DNA of 64,000 bases from Chiua virens. Lineage: Eukaryota > Basidiomycota > Agaricomycetes > Boletales > Boletaceae. This document shows, one piece after another, positions 14,201 through 26,211 of the stretch; positions within the stretch are counted from its first letter, which is position 1, and every line of letters begins with the position of its first letter. The notes beneath the pieces were generated by a model. That model had not been told where the DNA came from, did not search any database, and was given only the letters and a program-made list of their open reading frames with translations. Location of the stretch: NCBI GenBank assembly GCA_019787685.1, contig JAHNUO010000013.1:434001-498000 (forward strand), given 5' to 3'. The position numbers were made by a program, and so were the translations under genes.

Positions 14201-15310
14201 TTTCCAGCGCTACTTGAAGCTGAAGCGATGCAGCCGGAGGAGAGGAAGAAGGCCGTCCCGCGGAACGTCTTCTTCGCAGGGAAAGCTGCCCCTGGCTGTC
14301 AGTCCTCGTCTATCCACCTCTACCTGCTACTGTGCTGACCCAATCCATTACTAGACTACATTGCCAAACTAGGTACACACTTTCTTTTTCCATCGGGCAA
14401 GTCGCTGAGCATCTCCCAGACCATCCGCCTCATCGTGAACGTCGCCCGCGTGCTCAACGCTGATCCGGACACGCAGGACTATCTCCGCGTATTTTTCCTC
14501 CCTGACTACTCCGTCACCTTGGCTGAGGTGCTAATCCCGGCCTCGGATATCAGCCAGCACATCTCAACCGCCGGTACCGAGGCATCCGGTACGTCCAACA
14601 TGAAATTCTGCTTGAACGGCGGCCTCCTTCTCGGCACGGTCGACGGCGCAAACATCGAGATCGCCGAGGAGGTTGGTTCGAGCAATGTCTGTGAGTCCTT
14701 CTCTACTCCGAGTCCTATCCATGACACGAACCCCTTTCCGTCTGTCATCGTATCCAACAGTCTTTTTCGGGAACTTGACACCCGACGTGGAAGACCTGCG
14801 ATACCAACACACGTACCACCCTATTCCGGTCGAGCAGAAATCTCCCGCCCTCGCACAGGTTTTGGACGTGATCACCAAGGGTTTGTTTGGTGACGACAAC
14901 GTTTACGAACCGTGTGTTGTGTCCCCCTGCGCGCCGTCCTTTGCTCACCTTTGACCTTAGTTTGTTGAATACTATCCGGAAAGGAGATCACTATCTCATT
15001 ACGGACGATTTCGATTCCTGTGGGTCGCCTGACGGTTCCCTTTCATGTCCTCGTGAACTGATGTCGGCATGGTTTGTCTGAAACAGACATCGAAGCGTTA
15101 CAAATGGTGGACGAAGCATACGAGGACCGTACAGAATGGACCAAGAAGAGCATCCGAACGACTGCCAAGGTGCGTATCAACCCAAATCCATTGCATCCAT
15201 GTTCAAGGGGTATCCAAAAAACACAATAGATGGGCAAGTTCAGCTCAGACCGTGCTATCCAAGATTACGCCCAAGAGTACTGGAATATCGAAAGTAGCAA
15301 GGTAGAGTAG
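11258..15310 (+). CDS. GPH1: glycogen phosphorylase
   Basis: Releases glucose-1-phosphate from glycogen in the cytosol, using pyridoxal phosphate (PLP). The start ATG gives [21 protein letters not shown]. Conserved blocks follow in order: [27 protein letters not shown] (about 11770), [17 protein letters not shown] (11955), [17 protein letters not shown] (12520), [67 protein letters not shown]. The PLP-lysine signature is [15 protein letters not shown] near 14578-14620. The protein ends [16 protein letters not shown] read about 27 introns, including a GC-AG intron (13264-13309) and exons of 5 and 14 nt. At least six one-base indels break the frame at 11634-11641, 11920-11923, 11933-11934, 13894-13895, about 14225 and 14372-14373, several inside invariant motifs. 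Identity is certain; whether this copy is functional depends on whether those indels are real. Confidence 0.95.
13084..13156 (+). other. 5-nt and 14-nt micro-exons in GPH1
   Basis: Exon 13084-13088 is just aactt and exon 13143-13156 is gctattcctacagt. They are bounded by clean sites: acceptor ccactag, donor gtgagt at 13089, acceptor tctccag, donor gtaagt at 13157. Joined to the flanking exons they give IYDI-NLLFLQ-SVEQ, the expected phosphorylase sequence, in frame. Skipping either would shift the frame or delete conserved residues. Confidence 0.85.
13264..13309 (+). other. GC-AG intron in GPH1
   Basis: The join att gaa g|gcaagt ... gcatag|ag ggc restores [20 protein letters not shown], a conserved phosphorylase stretch. 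No GT donor gives the same product. The extended match of the donor (AAG|GCAAGT) to the U1-binding consensus is typical of GC-AG introns. Confidence 0.8.
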
Positions 15311-15713
15311 AAAGAGTATGAAGCGTAGGTGGATAGAGTGAGATATCATATATCATAGCTCGAACCAGAATTATATACGTACAAGAACTCAATCAGGTAG
15401 GCATGTGTTAAATAGTCGAAAAAGGTAGCAGAAGGAACGTGACTGTGAATGAGGACAAGAAAGGAGCGAAGCCTCAATAAAAGCAAATATGACGAGACAG
15501 AAAATCGAAGCCCGAGAAGAAAAAAATAAGTCCAACGTCCGCGCAGTGCTTGTCAACACAAAAGGCGCAAGGACTGACAGGTTGGTCGATGAGCAGCGTG
15601 CAATTTTATGATTCCGTAGGTGCAACCTCCTCAGAGGGCACAATAGGTTCTTGGAGGAAACGTGAACACAACTACCATACCAGATTCGTCGTCACTTGCC
15701 TATCGCAAGTTGC
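15311..15713. other. convergent 3' region between GPH1 and the Msb1-like gene
   Basis: This is about 400 bp between two genes that point at each other. It is A-rich toward GPH1 (for example the aaaaaataag run near 15525) and should hold both 3' untranslated regions and polyadenylation sites. I see no gene in it. Confidence 0.5.
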
Positions 15714-18700
15714 TCAGGCGGGAACGTCGACGACGTCCTGCGGTCCAGTGACGTCGGTTTCGGGTGCTGCGGTCAAGCAAACATCGTTAGCATGACTCGG
15801 GGGATACACCAAACACACTGACCTTGCGGTTCGCTTGCAGTGACCTGCTCATCCGCAACCTCTTGTTCAGCAGCAGATACTTCAGATTCGCTCGCGTCCA
15901 CAACCACAGTGTCAACCACCTCTAGCACGGAACGAGCTGCCTCCACGTCTTGGGCGACGTGTTCATCCGCCGTGTCCATCGTGGCGTTGGATTCCAGTTC
16001 CTTTTCCAGTTCGACCGCAGAGATCTCTTCGTCACCCAGCGGTGCCGTGTCGCTTGGCAAGTCGTCCACGCAAGGCTGCACATCGTGGGTGGCGCGCTCT
16101 TGGACAACAGCAGCAGAAGCGGCGTATCCGGGCTCACTTGCGGTCAGGACTGCGTCGTCCACGACGTGCGTTGTCTCGGTGACGAGTACCGCCGCGTCGT
16201 CCTCGACAAGCTCAGGGTTGGATGTGGCGCTTCGACCGGCCTCGCTAGGCTCGACGGCAACTTCTGGCGTGTCTTGGGCCCGTGGAGCAGGTGCATGTGC
16301 TTCTGCTTCTTCAGCGTGGGTAGTGGATACTGGTTCTGCTGGCGCGTCAACGATGATCTTATCTACTACACCTTCTGGAATAGATCCGGCCGGCAGTTCT
16401 ACCGCATTCTCCAGGGTATCATCGACTTGGACTTCAGCTGTAGCGTCCTCTGTGAACTCAACAACGATGTCTTGCGCACAAGGTTGAGCTTCTTCGGTTG
16501 CCAGCTCAGACACTCGGTCACGGCGTGCTCGGTATCGATAGCGAAGATCTGAGTTGTCGTATCAGTGACTGCGGTAATCCCCAAAGTGGAGGTTTCCACG
16601 GGGAAACGGACGGAAGGCGCTTCTTCTCCCAGAGGGGTCTGCAACTCCGTGGCCACATATCGAGCATCGGCATCCTCCAGAGGCTTATTCTCAGACGCGG
16701 GCACATGAGCAACGCAAGCAAGCCTATTAACGTCATCAGAAGCCTCTAGACCGGGAGTCTCCTCGACCAACACCACGCGCTCTGGAATGGGAGTAGGAAT
16801 TTCCACCTGTTCGGCAACTTCCTCAGCTTCTTCAGGCTCATCAACCGCGCAAATGATCGCATCTTCTAGCTGAGCTGGCATCTCAACAACGAGATTCTGG
16901 CCCTGCATATCGGTCGCGGGAATTAGGGGAAGATCATCGATCTTCTGCTGAGTGACTGATTCGGTGGTGGATCCCGCCAACAAATCAGCGGGAGCATTCC
17001 GCGAGGCTTGGCCCGCCACGTGTGATTCATCGTCAGCGGGTTCAGGAATTTTGTCATCGACGGCAGCGAGGACCGGAGGCTGGGCGATAGGTATTGTTGG
17101 TACCGCAACGGCTGCGGGGGCAGAGAGGCCAGCAACTGCTTCCGCGTTTCCCTGAGAATCAACATCGGCAACATCGACTTGGACCACGGTGGACGGCTCG
17201 CTTGAGGACTCGGCGGTAAGCTCGTCACCATCCCGCGGGTGCACAATAGACTTGGCGAGTTGATGCTGACCTTCGACGATGTCGTCTTGCCGAACTGGTT
17301 CCGCGTTCGTTTGCGGTCCAACGGCAAGAGGATTTTCCGCGGTAGGTACGGAGACGGGTACGGTAGGGTCGTTTGTGTCTTGTGTAGCCAGAGAGTTAGG
17401 CACTTCCGCCGTCAACGGAGTCATCTTCGCAACCAGGTCAGTCGCACTGTTGACTCCTTGAGTAACGCCATCGAGCGTCCTTGGTGCACATTGCTCGACA
17501 GGAACACCCTCTTCTGGTGCGCTAGGCTCAACTGAGGGTACCTCTGCCGCTACGTGAATGGCGTTCGATTCCTCCTTGGGCAAATCAATATTCGAATCTG
17601 CAATTGGAAGACAATAGTTCTCACCTTGGGCGTAAGTGCCAATTCCACGAGGGTGGTGCCAACAATAGGCGTAGCGTCAATCTCATTTACCTTCAGTTGG
17701 GCAACGTCGGTTGTCGGCACTATTGCCACCTGTGGCGCGCCAGCTGTACCCGCGACAGATGAACGGACAATTTCTTCTTCAACCAAAACCTCTCCGAGTT
17801 CTCCCGCAACTAGAATTTTTCCACCCGATTTCTTGAGCTCCAGGTCAGTCGCTGATTTGCTAAAGACACTAAAACGTTTCCGAGCAGAGGATAATACCGA
17901 ATTGATGCGAAATCCAGACATGTCAGATTTGAAAGATGGGCGAGGAGAACGACCCCTCTGACCATCCGGGGATGGAACTCGGGAGTTTTTCGGTTGCTGC
18001 CGACTGTACGTTTGTTCAATGATGAGCCAGCGGATCGACTGGTTGACATTTGGTATTTGCTTTAGACCGCAAACCACGAATGTGGGCCAATTGGTAGATA
18101 TAGGATCGACGATAGCATCGCTCCAGAAGTCTATGAAGGCTTCATCAATCTGTACCACGTGTACTGAAGCAAGTTTAGTTTCTATGGTGGATGATGCGTG
18201 GTCAGGCTGGGATGATGGCGAGTTGTCCGAAGGCTCGCGATCTTCAGAACGTCGTCTGCGACTACGCGACTTGCCCCTCTGACGGCTAGACTTGCGAGAG
18301 AGTCTGGGTTGGGTTATCTCAACGTCATCATCTGGTTCCGGAAGAGCGACTAGAGGTTGTGTGGTCGGAGCATCACCGAACCCACTCAGCGAGAACTGCG
18401 TCCAGTCTGTGATTACAGTGGAAGTTGGTGACGTAGGGGATGTGGGCGTGGTTCCAGCGTTTGCATTGGATTTCGACCCAGTACGCTCGAAAACCGCGGG
18501 TGAAGAGGAGCGTTTGCGAGACATAGTTTTAGGCGAAATCAGGAAGGTGGGTGACATCGGAAGTATTGGTATCAGGAATCAGGGACAAGACTTGGATGGT
18601 TTCATCGACAAAGATCCGAGAAAACTGTGGTCCTTCTGCGTCGGATGCAGTCGACTCTGCAGAAACGGTGGATTTCAGTGTATGCCATAATGATGTATGT

Positions 18701-20079
18701 TCGTCCTTGAAAGCAGCCTCGACAGGAAGTTGGAACGCTTCGAGAAGGAGCTGGATCGGGTGCTGCTTTGGCTGCTTGACACTGTGCGACAACAGAGATT
18801 CAACGCGGACCAAAAGGGCATCATATTGACGGGTAGAAAAACGAGGTCGTGAAAGCAGGCCGTCATCCGCAGTGGGAGAACCTTGGCTGTATGGGTAATA
18901 CGTGACCAGCTCCTGAAGGCGCGTAGGTAAACGCTGCCCAAAAGATTCCTCCCTTCAATGGGATGAGCAAGGAATAGAAGACTGGACGCGCGTTATCCAG
19001 ACTCACCTCAACCGAGCAAGGAATATATGTTCCAGGATGCGGCCGGCACGCTCCCATCGAGCATAAAAGCGTATCCAATCATCGGACTGTTCGGCTCTGG
19101 TAGTTACGAGAAGCCAAAGACCCAAAAACTTGGAGAGTTTGCTACCGGAAATACTGTTCGTCTCTGCATGGGCGGCGAGAGATGATATTAGATCGAGGAT
19201 TGCGGTCAACAGCTCGACATGAGACTGAGGTAGCTGAGGCAGTAATAGTTCGGAAAAGGCTTTAGGAGGGTAGGATGCCTTGCGCTCAGCATGGAAGAAA
19301 GTGTTATACCACGCCCAATCGGGGTCTTTACCGAACTGGCCGTTCTCGAGGGAGAGATGACGGAGGCCCCAGCGGAAAACGGCGGCGACGTCGTGGGGTA
19401 AACGGGTGTAACGGAGCTCATTTTCAAGAGCAGACAAAGGGGAAGAAGTGGGTGTTGGAGGGAGTGTCGTTGTTCGGCTTCGAGGAGTTGGGACCAAGGA
19501 GCGAATAAAGTGAGAGATAAGTTTGGGTTGGATATCAGGAGACGCAGAGAACCAATGTGGATGCATAATCCCGAGAGTTTCCAAGCCTGAATTGGTAATG
19601 TGAGCAGAATCAGGTAGGTAGAGGGAGATGGAAGTATACCGCGTTCAGTGATGGCCTGCGCGCATGCCCGAATGAGAATGAGGGCTTCCGAAGGCTTCAG
19701 ACGTTTGGCGGCAATGACAGCATCGTCGAGAACCGTCTGTGAGTCAGGATCTAGCTTCGAAGACTACCCCAAGGGCACGTGAATCCAACTTGTCTTTGGG
19801 ACTGGGGAGGTGTAGCGTCAGGTGAGGCACAGCGGCTGAATCCTTGCGAGAAGATTTGAGAGAGAGACCACGGGATTTAGACTTGAAAAGGGAGAAGCTG
19901 AGAATGTCACGGTCCGAGTCTTTGGCTGAGTGGGCTTCAGCCAAGATAGTATTGGATGGAGAAATGACGGGGGGGATTGCTTCGTACTTTCCGTCGAGGA
20001 GATTGTCGTCGGCAGCGTCGGGAAACTCCTTATCATCGTGCTTCTTATGGCCGAAGACCTTGTTCAGAAATGAAGGCAT
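15714..20079 (-). CDS. Msb1/Mug8-type (DUF1708) polarity protein
   Basis: Members of this fungal family (budding yeast Msb1, fission yeast Mug8) act with Rho GTPases in polarised growth and wall synthesis; the domain resembles RhoGAP. The ATG at 20079 gives MPSFLNKVFGHKKHDDKE. The DUF1708 core follows: TERGLETLGIMHPHWFSASP (19560-19590), HVELLTAILDLISSLAAHAE, KFLGLWLLVTTRAEQSDDW, RILEHIFLARLR, then SRPRFSTRQYDALLVRVE near 18830. A Ser/Arg-rich stretch (SRKSSRQRGKSRSRRRR, near 18280) precedes an acidic Val/Ala/Glu-rich tail of roughly 600 residues (15,714-17,580). The last intron spans about 15770-15823 and the protein ends GPQDVVDVPA. Frame corrections are needed near 19757, 18533, 17610 and 16495. 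The core identity is good; the tail is fast-evolving and its exact frame less sure. Confidence 0.8.
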
Positions 20080-20493
20080 GGCGCGATGAGCACGCCCTCC
20101 AGGACGCGTGGATCAGTGGGGCGAGACCGGACACCTGGAAACGGAAATAAATGAACTGAGTTGGGATCAGCAATCTGCACACACATCAAGTTGAAGACAT
20201 ACTAACAAGCGGGTGAACGTCGACGAGAAAAGACGGCGACGACTTGAACTAAAAGAATGCAAGCACTGTGGGAATTCACCAAATCAAAGTCGCGTTTGTT
20301 TTTTTCAGACATTCCGTATCGACTTGAAGTGACTTGGAGATCACAAATGACCGTCAGGCTTTGTATATTTAGTACTACTACATGTGCTTGACATTGGCTT
20401 TCGGAAATGTGTTCAGGCACTGACATGGAATGAGGCTGTTCAGTGTTGGCACGGGCGTCTATTGCTCTCCTTCCCGTCGAGTCATTGTGACGA
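20080..20493. promoter_or_regulatory. divergent intergenic region, Msb1-like and membrane protein genes
   Basis: This 414-bp gap lies between two start codons facing away from each other, so it must hold both promoters. A T-run (tttgtttttttc, near 20296) and a tatattta stretch near 20366 are the only promoter-like elements I can point to. No gene is supported. Confidence 0.4.
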
Positions 20494-21127
20494 ATGTCCT
20501 CCTACGATCAAAACCTACTTGACGAAGCACCCAAGGCGACCCGCGCACAGTTGCAGGTGAGCAGCAACCACAGCTTCGTGCTCACCCCGTCTGACCCCAT
20601 CCAGGAAGGGATACAATGTCGACCTTCTCGAACAACCACCTCGGCGTACCCCGTCCATGCGTACCCCAGCTCCGCAGACACCCTATCCCCAATCAAGAAC
20701 ACCAGTCCCACTCCCTCTGACACCGGGCATCCCAGAGACCAACTCAAAGGAAAAGTTCAGCTCTCCTGCATATACCTCTAAATCTGCAGAACCCACCCGG
20801 ACCTCCTTTTGGCGCACTCGTAATGGCATCATCACCATTGCTATCCTTATCCTTGTCGTTGTCGGCGCGGCAGTTGGTGGTGCAGTGGGCGGGACAGTTG
20901 GAAAGAAGACTAGCAGCAAGGCAGTGACCCCTAGCTCCTCAGCTGCATCAAAGTCGACCTCCGCCCCATCGACAACGACGCCGTCGCCACCAAGCACGGG
21001 TAGCGGCGGATCTGGGAATCAGGGAACAGGCATTAATGGGCCCTCTGCCGGCGTTGCAACGACAGGAGTATTCAAGGCCCAGAGCACTGCCGGCTCCGTG
21101 CAGAGTGACCAGAACATCGTTGACTAA
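20494..21127 (+). CDS. small single-pass membrane protein, Ser/Thr-rich
   Basis: Function unknown. The ATG at 20494 gives MSSYDQNLLDEAPKATRAQLQ; an intron at 20557-20604 follows. One surplus base in the ggg run at 20607-20610 must be dropped to continue with EGYNVDLLEQPPRRTP. The protein then has a Pro-rich cytosolic-type stretch, a basic border (FWRTRNG) and a membrane helix (IITIAILILVVVGAAVGGAV, near 20830-20890). It ends with a Ser/Thr/Pro- and Gly-rich segment of about 75 residues, suited to O-glycosylation outside the membrane. There is no N-terminal signal peptide, so it is probably a signal-anchor protein. Its stop (21125-21127) overlaps the stop of the convergent Fmp46 frame. I recall similar short proteins in other mushrooms but no named family. 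Confidence 0.7.
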
Positions 21128-21899
21128 CACCAAGCGAGTTTGGGGGGGAGCATACTTTTGGATAATCTTTCTGTGCATACCATAAAGTCACCCACTATTA
21201 TTACGTGTCTGCCCCTATGAGCGGTGATAGAAGGTCGAGCAACAACGACTGCGGAGACCAACATCCATTCTTGAAGCTTACCAAACCACCCCTTGGGCCG
21301 ACCGACGTCCTCATCCTTGACCTCGCCGTCCCTGCGTTGTCTGAGGGCCTCCAACAACCCTGCAACGCCGTCCGCATCCCCAATAATCGCCCGCCCACCG
21401 TTCCAATCGACCACCAGGGGCCACTTGAGCGCACTCGGATTCTGCACACCGAGCTCCGCAATGGTCGCAGCACTCTGGGGCTGTCCCTCCGACCCCGCCG
21501 CAGAGGGGTGCGAGGACAGGAACGTCGTATACGAGGGCGTCGGTGCCTTGGCGTCTTTAGGGGCCACGTAAGACAGAATGGTGCGCAGCTGATCTTGGGT
21601 GGGCGGCTTGGACTCGATGACCTCGAGATTGAACTCGAGTGGGGGTGCATCGGGGTTTGTTGGGGGATACGGCGCGGCAAGGGATGCCCGCAACATGGCA
21701 AGCGCCTTTACGGATGGGGGCGAGGACGGATGGTGACTAGATAAGTCATTCCCGAGTGATTAGCTCGCTCCTCGGCGATAAACGGTAGAACACGGACAAG
21801 ATGGAAATTTGGGGCTGATAAGTTATGTCACATTGAACAAATTCACGAGTTCTGCATAAAGCAACAACGTACCAATCGTCTCGAAAATGCGGAAAACAT
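21124..21899 (-). CDS. FMP46: Fmp46-type mitochondrial redox protein (DUF1687)
   Basis: A putative thioredoxin-fold protein of mitochondria. I read the start at 21899: a 27-nt exon gives MFSAFSRRL, a plausible matrix-targeting start. After intron 21815-21872 comes a 17-nt exon (21798-21814). Intron 21737-21797, with donor gtccgt, then joins to give ISIFHHPSSPPSVKALAML, the usual N-terminal motif of the family. Downstream are LEFNLEVIESKPPTQDQLRT, a serine/proline loop, and ALKWPLVVDWNGGRAIIGD near the C-terminus. The last 40 codons after KGWFGK are not family-like; a 33-nt in-frame gtaagc...ccgcag segment near 21250 may be an intron, or the true end may lie earlier. Family match is good; the exact C-terminus is open. 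Confidence 0.8.
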
Positions 21900-23815
21900 G
21901 CTAGCAAGTGCAAGACGTTCTTGACAATTATGTAATTCTACAATGCCCCTCTCCTCTACTACTTAGCTTTACACGCGACAATTGCATGGTACAAGGTTCG
22001 CCAGCTCCTGCAGCGCCACTCTTGCGATCATCGGAGCAGGGGAATCCAAAAAAAGCAGGTCTTGTATCTGTATTCAAGGGTTCCCCTCTCACCCGAAGTC
22101 TCGCTTTGGGTGCTGTGTCTCTTCTTTTTTGACATCTTACCTACACAAAGGGTCTAGCATGCTTCGTGATCACTTGACACCAGACTCTGTGAAATATGGA
22201 CTCCGCGTCCAGACAGACGCCCCTCCGCAAAGGCTACTGGCCCTGGTTCGGTGTACACACCGATAGGGGTATCACGGCCATTACTATTCAACACCTCGAC
22301 ATTGCGGCGCAGCACTCTCCTCCTGCACCCACAGCCGAAAAAGGAAGAAAAATCATTGCTATCGCACTTCCCTGGCCAAGTACGTAGCAAATGCGTCCGC
22401 GGGCGGGTGTACCGAATACCCTGTCGTCGTGCGGCCAGATCCCGTCGAGCCTAATCTAAACAACAAACCAGCATCGCGTGGTCTTGACTCGTCACGCTCC
22501 CAATCGGAAAAACCAACCATCCGACCCAACCCACACACGCCCTTCATCGCCCGATATTCCCGGAAATTCGACCTATCTGATGATAATATATTATAATCAT
22601 CAAAAAGGGGGACATACCAGTAGGTCACGTCGTTGGATGTCAGGCACACTGATGGGCTAGCGGTCATGAGCGGGCATGAATGACTTGAATATATCACCCG
22701 GATCATAGTTCCCCGGGGTAGAGCTGAGAGCTCGTGTCGTCGTCCAGTGGGATCAACCGAGAATATGCGTTCATAACGTGGCTTCTGCAATACATTTACA
22801 TGGCATGGCCAAGCACTCGACCGTGGTCAGCTTGGAAAGCGCGGCCAGATCTCTCTCCAGGCTCCAATCCAACACAGGCAGTGGCGGACCAACAGCACGT
22901 CAGCGCTCCGCGTGATTGGTTCTTGGAACAAGGTTCTCGGCTAAACCCACTAGCTCGTGGCCAACTTGGAGCCTGAGGTGGACAGCTACAACCATATTTT
23001 CAGAGTTCAGTTATCATTCAATCACGCTGTTTGAGTAATGTCCTCTTTTTTTTTCCATGCGGGCGCAAGGGTGGGATACGACGAGACGTAAATTCTTAGG
23101 TGATCAGATCGATCGTTGATCGTCTAACGTACAAAACGTACGCCGAGTTATAATTGGCGCAAGATTGTTCACAATCTCAGTCGGCTGAGTTAAGAACGCA
23201 GCCATTCGTTCTAGTACGTGGAGTCACGCTTGACGGCACGTATTTGTTATGCTATGGATCCGGAACTGCACGCATCACGATCACAAATCGATCGTCCATT
23301 GTGAAAAACGAATGGGCGGAAAAATAAATCAAGAACGCGCGCACAAGTCATGTTGCACAGGGAAGAGTAGCGCCGACGATGTATACTCGGTCGGAACAAG
23401 GGTGCAATTATGGCTGATTTGCCAATCGATGATCAACGAAGGGAGTTGCCGAGAAGAGGTCTCTCTTCCAGATTCCCCCCCATTGTCAAATTTTCTCGGA
23501 TGATTTATCATGTCGCCCACGTACGTTGTGAGGGACGGGGGATTTTGGATTGCACAGTCCGGCGGGAAGGGGGGTATTTGTTTCTAGGTGAACGATCAAC
23601 AAAAAGGGAAGACAGACAGAACCAACGCGAGCGTTCGGATCGCAGTACAGAATTACAACGTGATGTCTATAGTAGTAGGTATAACTAGGCGATAGAAAGA
23701 CAGGTAGAGATAAATAGAATTGCCAGAGATACAGAGCAGGCCAAGTCAATGTTCTTTAAAACACTATAGTGATCGATACATTACTTGCACATTTATATCT
23801 GCGCAGATCCGCGTT
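21900..23815. other. long intergenic region between FMP46 and STE12
   Basis: About 1.9 kb with only chance-like open frames, the longest being 144 codons on the minus strand at 22359-22790 with no recognisable motif. It contains the FMP46 promoter on its left and the STE12 3' end on its right. Short AT-rich stretches (for example near 22565-22590) and a T-run near 23045 occur. I find no RNA gene or transposon signature. Confidence 0.5.
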
Positions 23816-26211
23816 TTATGCGCCTGTATACAGAGGATTCGAGTCAAAGAAGCCAGTCGAGTAAGTATGGTTCGCCTCCAACGGACTATCGTAATAGGGT
23901 ATCCTGCCAGAAGAGACGACGTCGTAACCGAGTGGCATTTGGGAGCTAACAGCGACGCAATGCGGTTGCGTGCTAACTGAGCTGTCACCAATGGAGACAG
24001 GCGACATGGATGACATGTCGGGCGAACAAGATAGACTCGACGGACTTGACGTACCCGAGCTCGTACGAGAGGCGGATACGGGCGGATACGGGTGGTACCC
24101 ACGACTGGGCGGCGACTGACCTCGGTCGAAACCTCTCAATAGGGTTGGTGTCATGCTCCTATGGCGCCTCACGGGCCCAGCAACGCCTCGGGTCATCACA
24201 GACCGGTGGAGCGACACCTGATCAAACTCCGGTCGACAGGGTGGTGCAGACAGAGAAGCCATCAAAGGCTCTCTGCACTGCGACGACGCGGAGTCAGACG
24301 TAGAAGACATGTGAGAGAGGTTTCCCCAGGTCATGTTCGATGCCTCCATCGAGGGGAGAAAACCGAGATGGGGGAGTTCGCCATCCGGACTAGGCGTGTT
24401 GACGGCTGCGGAAACGTTTTGAGAATAGTATGCGCTGAGAGCTGGATTCGAGCTGATGGCATTCCAATTGGAGGTCATGGACCCGGTTGCGGCAACCAGA
24501 CCCTCTTCGTCTCCCTGAATGTCATGCAGGTGACCCTCCACCTCCACTTCGCATATGTCCATATTTGGCATTCCATTAGGGAACGGCATCGACGAAGATA
24601 AAGGGAAGTCGCCTTCATCCAATCCCTGACTTTCAGCGTCGAGTTCAGAAGCTCCGAATTCTCCGGAGCTTGTGTCATCCCCATCTGCGCGGAAATGGAT
24701 GCGAAGGTGCTGACTGAGATTATCGGACCTCGAAAACCGCTTCATACAGCGGTCGCATTGATATGGACGTTCCATCGTGTGGGTGCGCACATGCCGCTTC
24801 AAGTGCTCCATACGTTTGAATAGCCGGCCACAACAAAAAAGAGGACAGACGTAGGCCTTAGACGTAACGGGGGCACCGGTCCCCGAGGATCCAGAGCCGT
24901 GGGAATAGGAGGGGAGGGTCACGTTGTCGGGATTAGGGAGATAAGTATGCGAGAGCCTGTCGCCACATCCAGCATGCTCATAGGCAGTGTAAGGCGCTCC
25001 ATCAACGGGCACATTGGATAAACCCGGCGTGAGCTGGGGAGGGTTCATATCTGTTAGTGGCGTTCCAGGGACAACCTTGTGCTCGCCCCTGGCTTGCGCT
25101 ATAAACATATCAGCGGCTGAAGTGTTTGCGCCATAGCCACCGCCCAAGGGTGTGGAGTTGTTGCGCGAGTGATGGCTCCCATCTGGACTGCTGCGGCTGA
25201 TCCCCGAAAGGTTGCTCGGATGATGTTTGCTTACCGGCTTTTTGCGGCGCTGCTTGTAAGTTGGGGACCCTTCAAAGAGGGTGAACGGCATGAAGGGAAG
25301 GGTCGGTCTTGACGAGGTGCCTGTGCCGTCGATACGAATGATGTTGTGACCAGACGTGGCAAGATCATTAGATGGGTATCCATTGCCATCATCCAGGGTT
25401 TGCGACATCTCCGTATCGCGCGCCAAGTGAAAGTTTGCATCTCCCGAATCGCGGCCACTTATCAGCTTTCCAAATTGTTCATAGAGACTGCGTTGGGGTT
25501 CATACGTGAACGACAATGCCGGTTCGCCGACAACGACGGTCGTGGGCTCGAGACCCATTTTCTCCCGCTTGAGGTCGCGCTCGAGTGCGTCCAGAAAGAG
25601 GCGGTCATGCGGGACAGAGTACCTGCGTGACCATGAAATAGGACCAAATCGGGAGGGCGCGGATCATCTCGCTCACCAGTAGAACACTTTTTGCTTTTTC
25701 TGGGTACGAATGCACTGATATTTGAACAACAGGTCCAAAAACGGGGACTGGAACAGACGTGAGCGAGTGGGTTCCTGAAAATGTGTGGCGCGACGTCACG
25801 TACCTTGGGCTCCTCGAGAGTAGCATCCACCCCCGGCTTGAGATTTCGAAGGTCACTGAAGATGCCCTCTTCGAACTTTTTCATGTTCCTGACGGGTCTC
25901 CCAAAGGCCTCGAATCGAAAGACTAAGGCACGGACAATGTCGGTGCCGGTGATATAGTATACACCAGACCAGAGAATGCATGAGACGTATTCGGAAGTAG
26001 GGAGGAGAAATCGGTTCATGGAAGGATGGGAAGAGGTGTGGCCAACGGGGAGGTGGTCTGCTGACGAGTCGTCTGCAGAGCGGGAGGAACCTGGGGAAGA
26101 CCAGCGAGAAGGGGCCGTAGCAAGGAAGTACTTGAGCCTATCAAGATGAGCAACGTTGTCCTGCTCCTTAGTGGTGAGCGATCTCGAGAGGTCTTTCGTG
26201 GCGAGACCCAT
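23816..26211 (-). CDS. STE12: Ste12-type transcription factor with C2H2 zinc fingers
   Basis: A nuclear regulator of mating and filamentous growth, normally downstream of the pheromone MAP-kinase cascade. The ATG at 26211 gives MGLATKDLSRSLTTKEQDNV. The STE homeodomain-like region covers about residues 20-180: LDRLKYFLATAPSRW, NRFLLPTSEYVSCILWSG, DIVRALVFRFEAFGRPV, KFEEGIFSDLRNLKPG, and after two introns (25748-25803, 25623-25676) FLDLLFKYQCIRTQKKQKVF and YSVPHDRLFLDALERDLKRE. A basic stretch (KQRRKKPVSKHH) may be a nuclear signal. Two C2H2 fingers lie at about residues 415-470 (CPLFCCGRLFKRMEHLKRHVRTH and CDRCMKRFSRSDNLSQHLRIH). Total length is about 761 residues. The combination of STE domain and C-terminal fingers is the basidiomycete and filamentous form, absent in budding yeast. 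The frame is clean throughout. Confidence 0.95.

Noticed and set aside
15840..16487. 215-codon Ser/Thr/Ala-rich plus-strand frame that resembles a secreted glycoprotein.
   Set aside because: It lies exactly opposite the acidic tail of the Msb1-like gene; the codon bias of that gene forces an open Ser-rich antisense frame. No signal peptide.
22143..22153. acaaagggt, close to a pheromone-response element.
   Set aside because: One mismatch to the usual ACAAAGGGA and not near a mating gene start; expected by chance in 64 kb.
22359..22790. 144-codon minus-strand frame in the FMP46-STE12 gap.
   Set aside because: No recognisable domain, splice structure or start context; consistent with chance.
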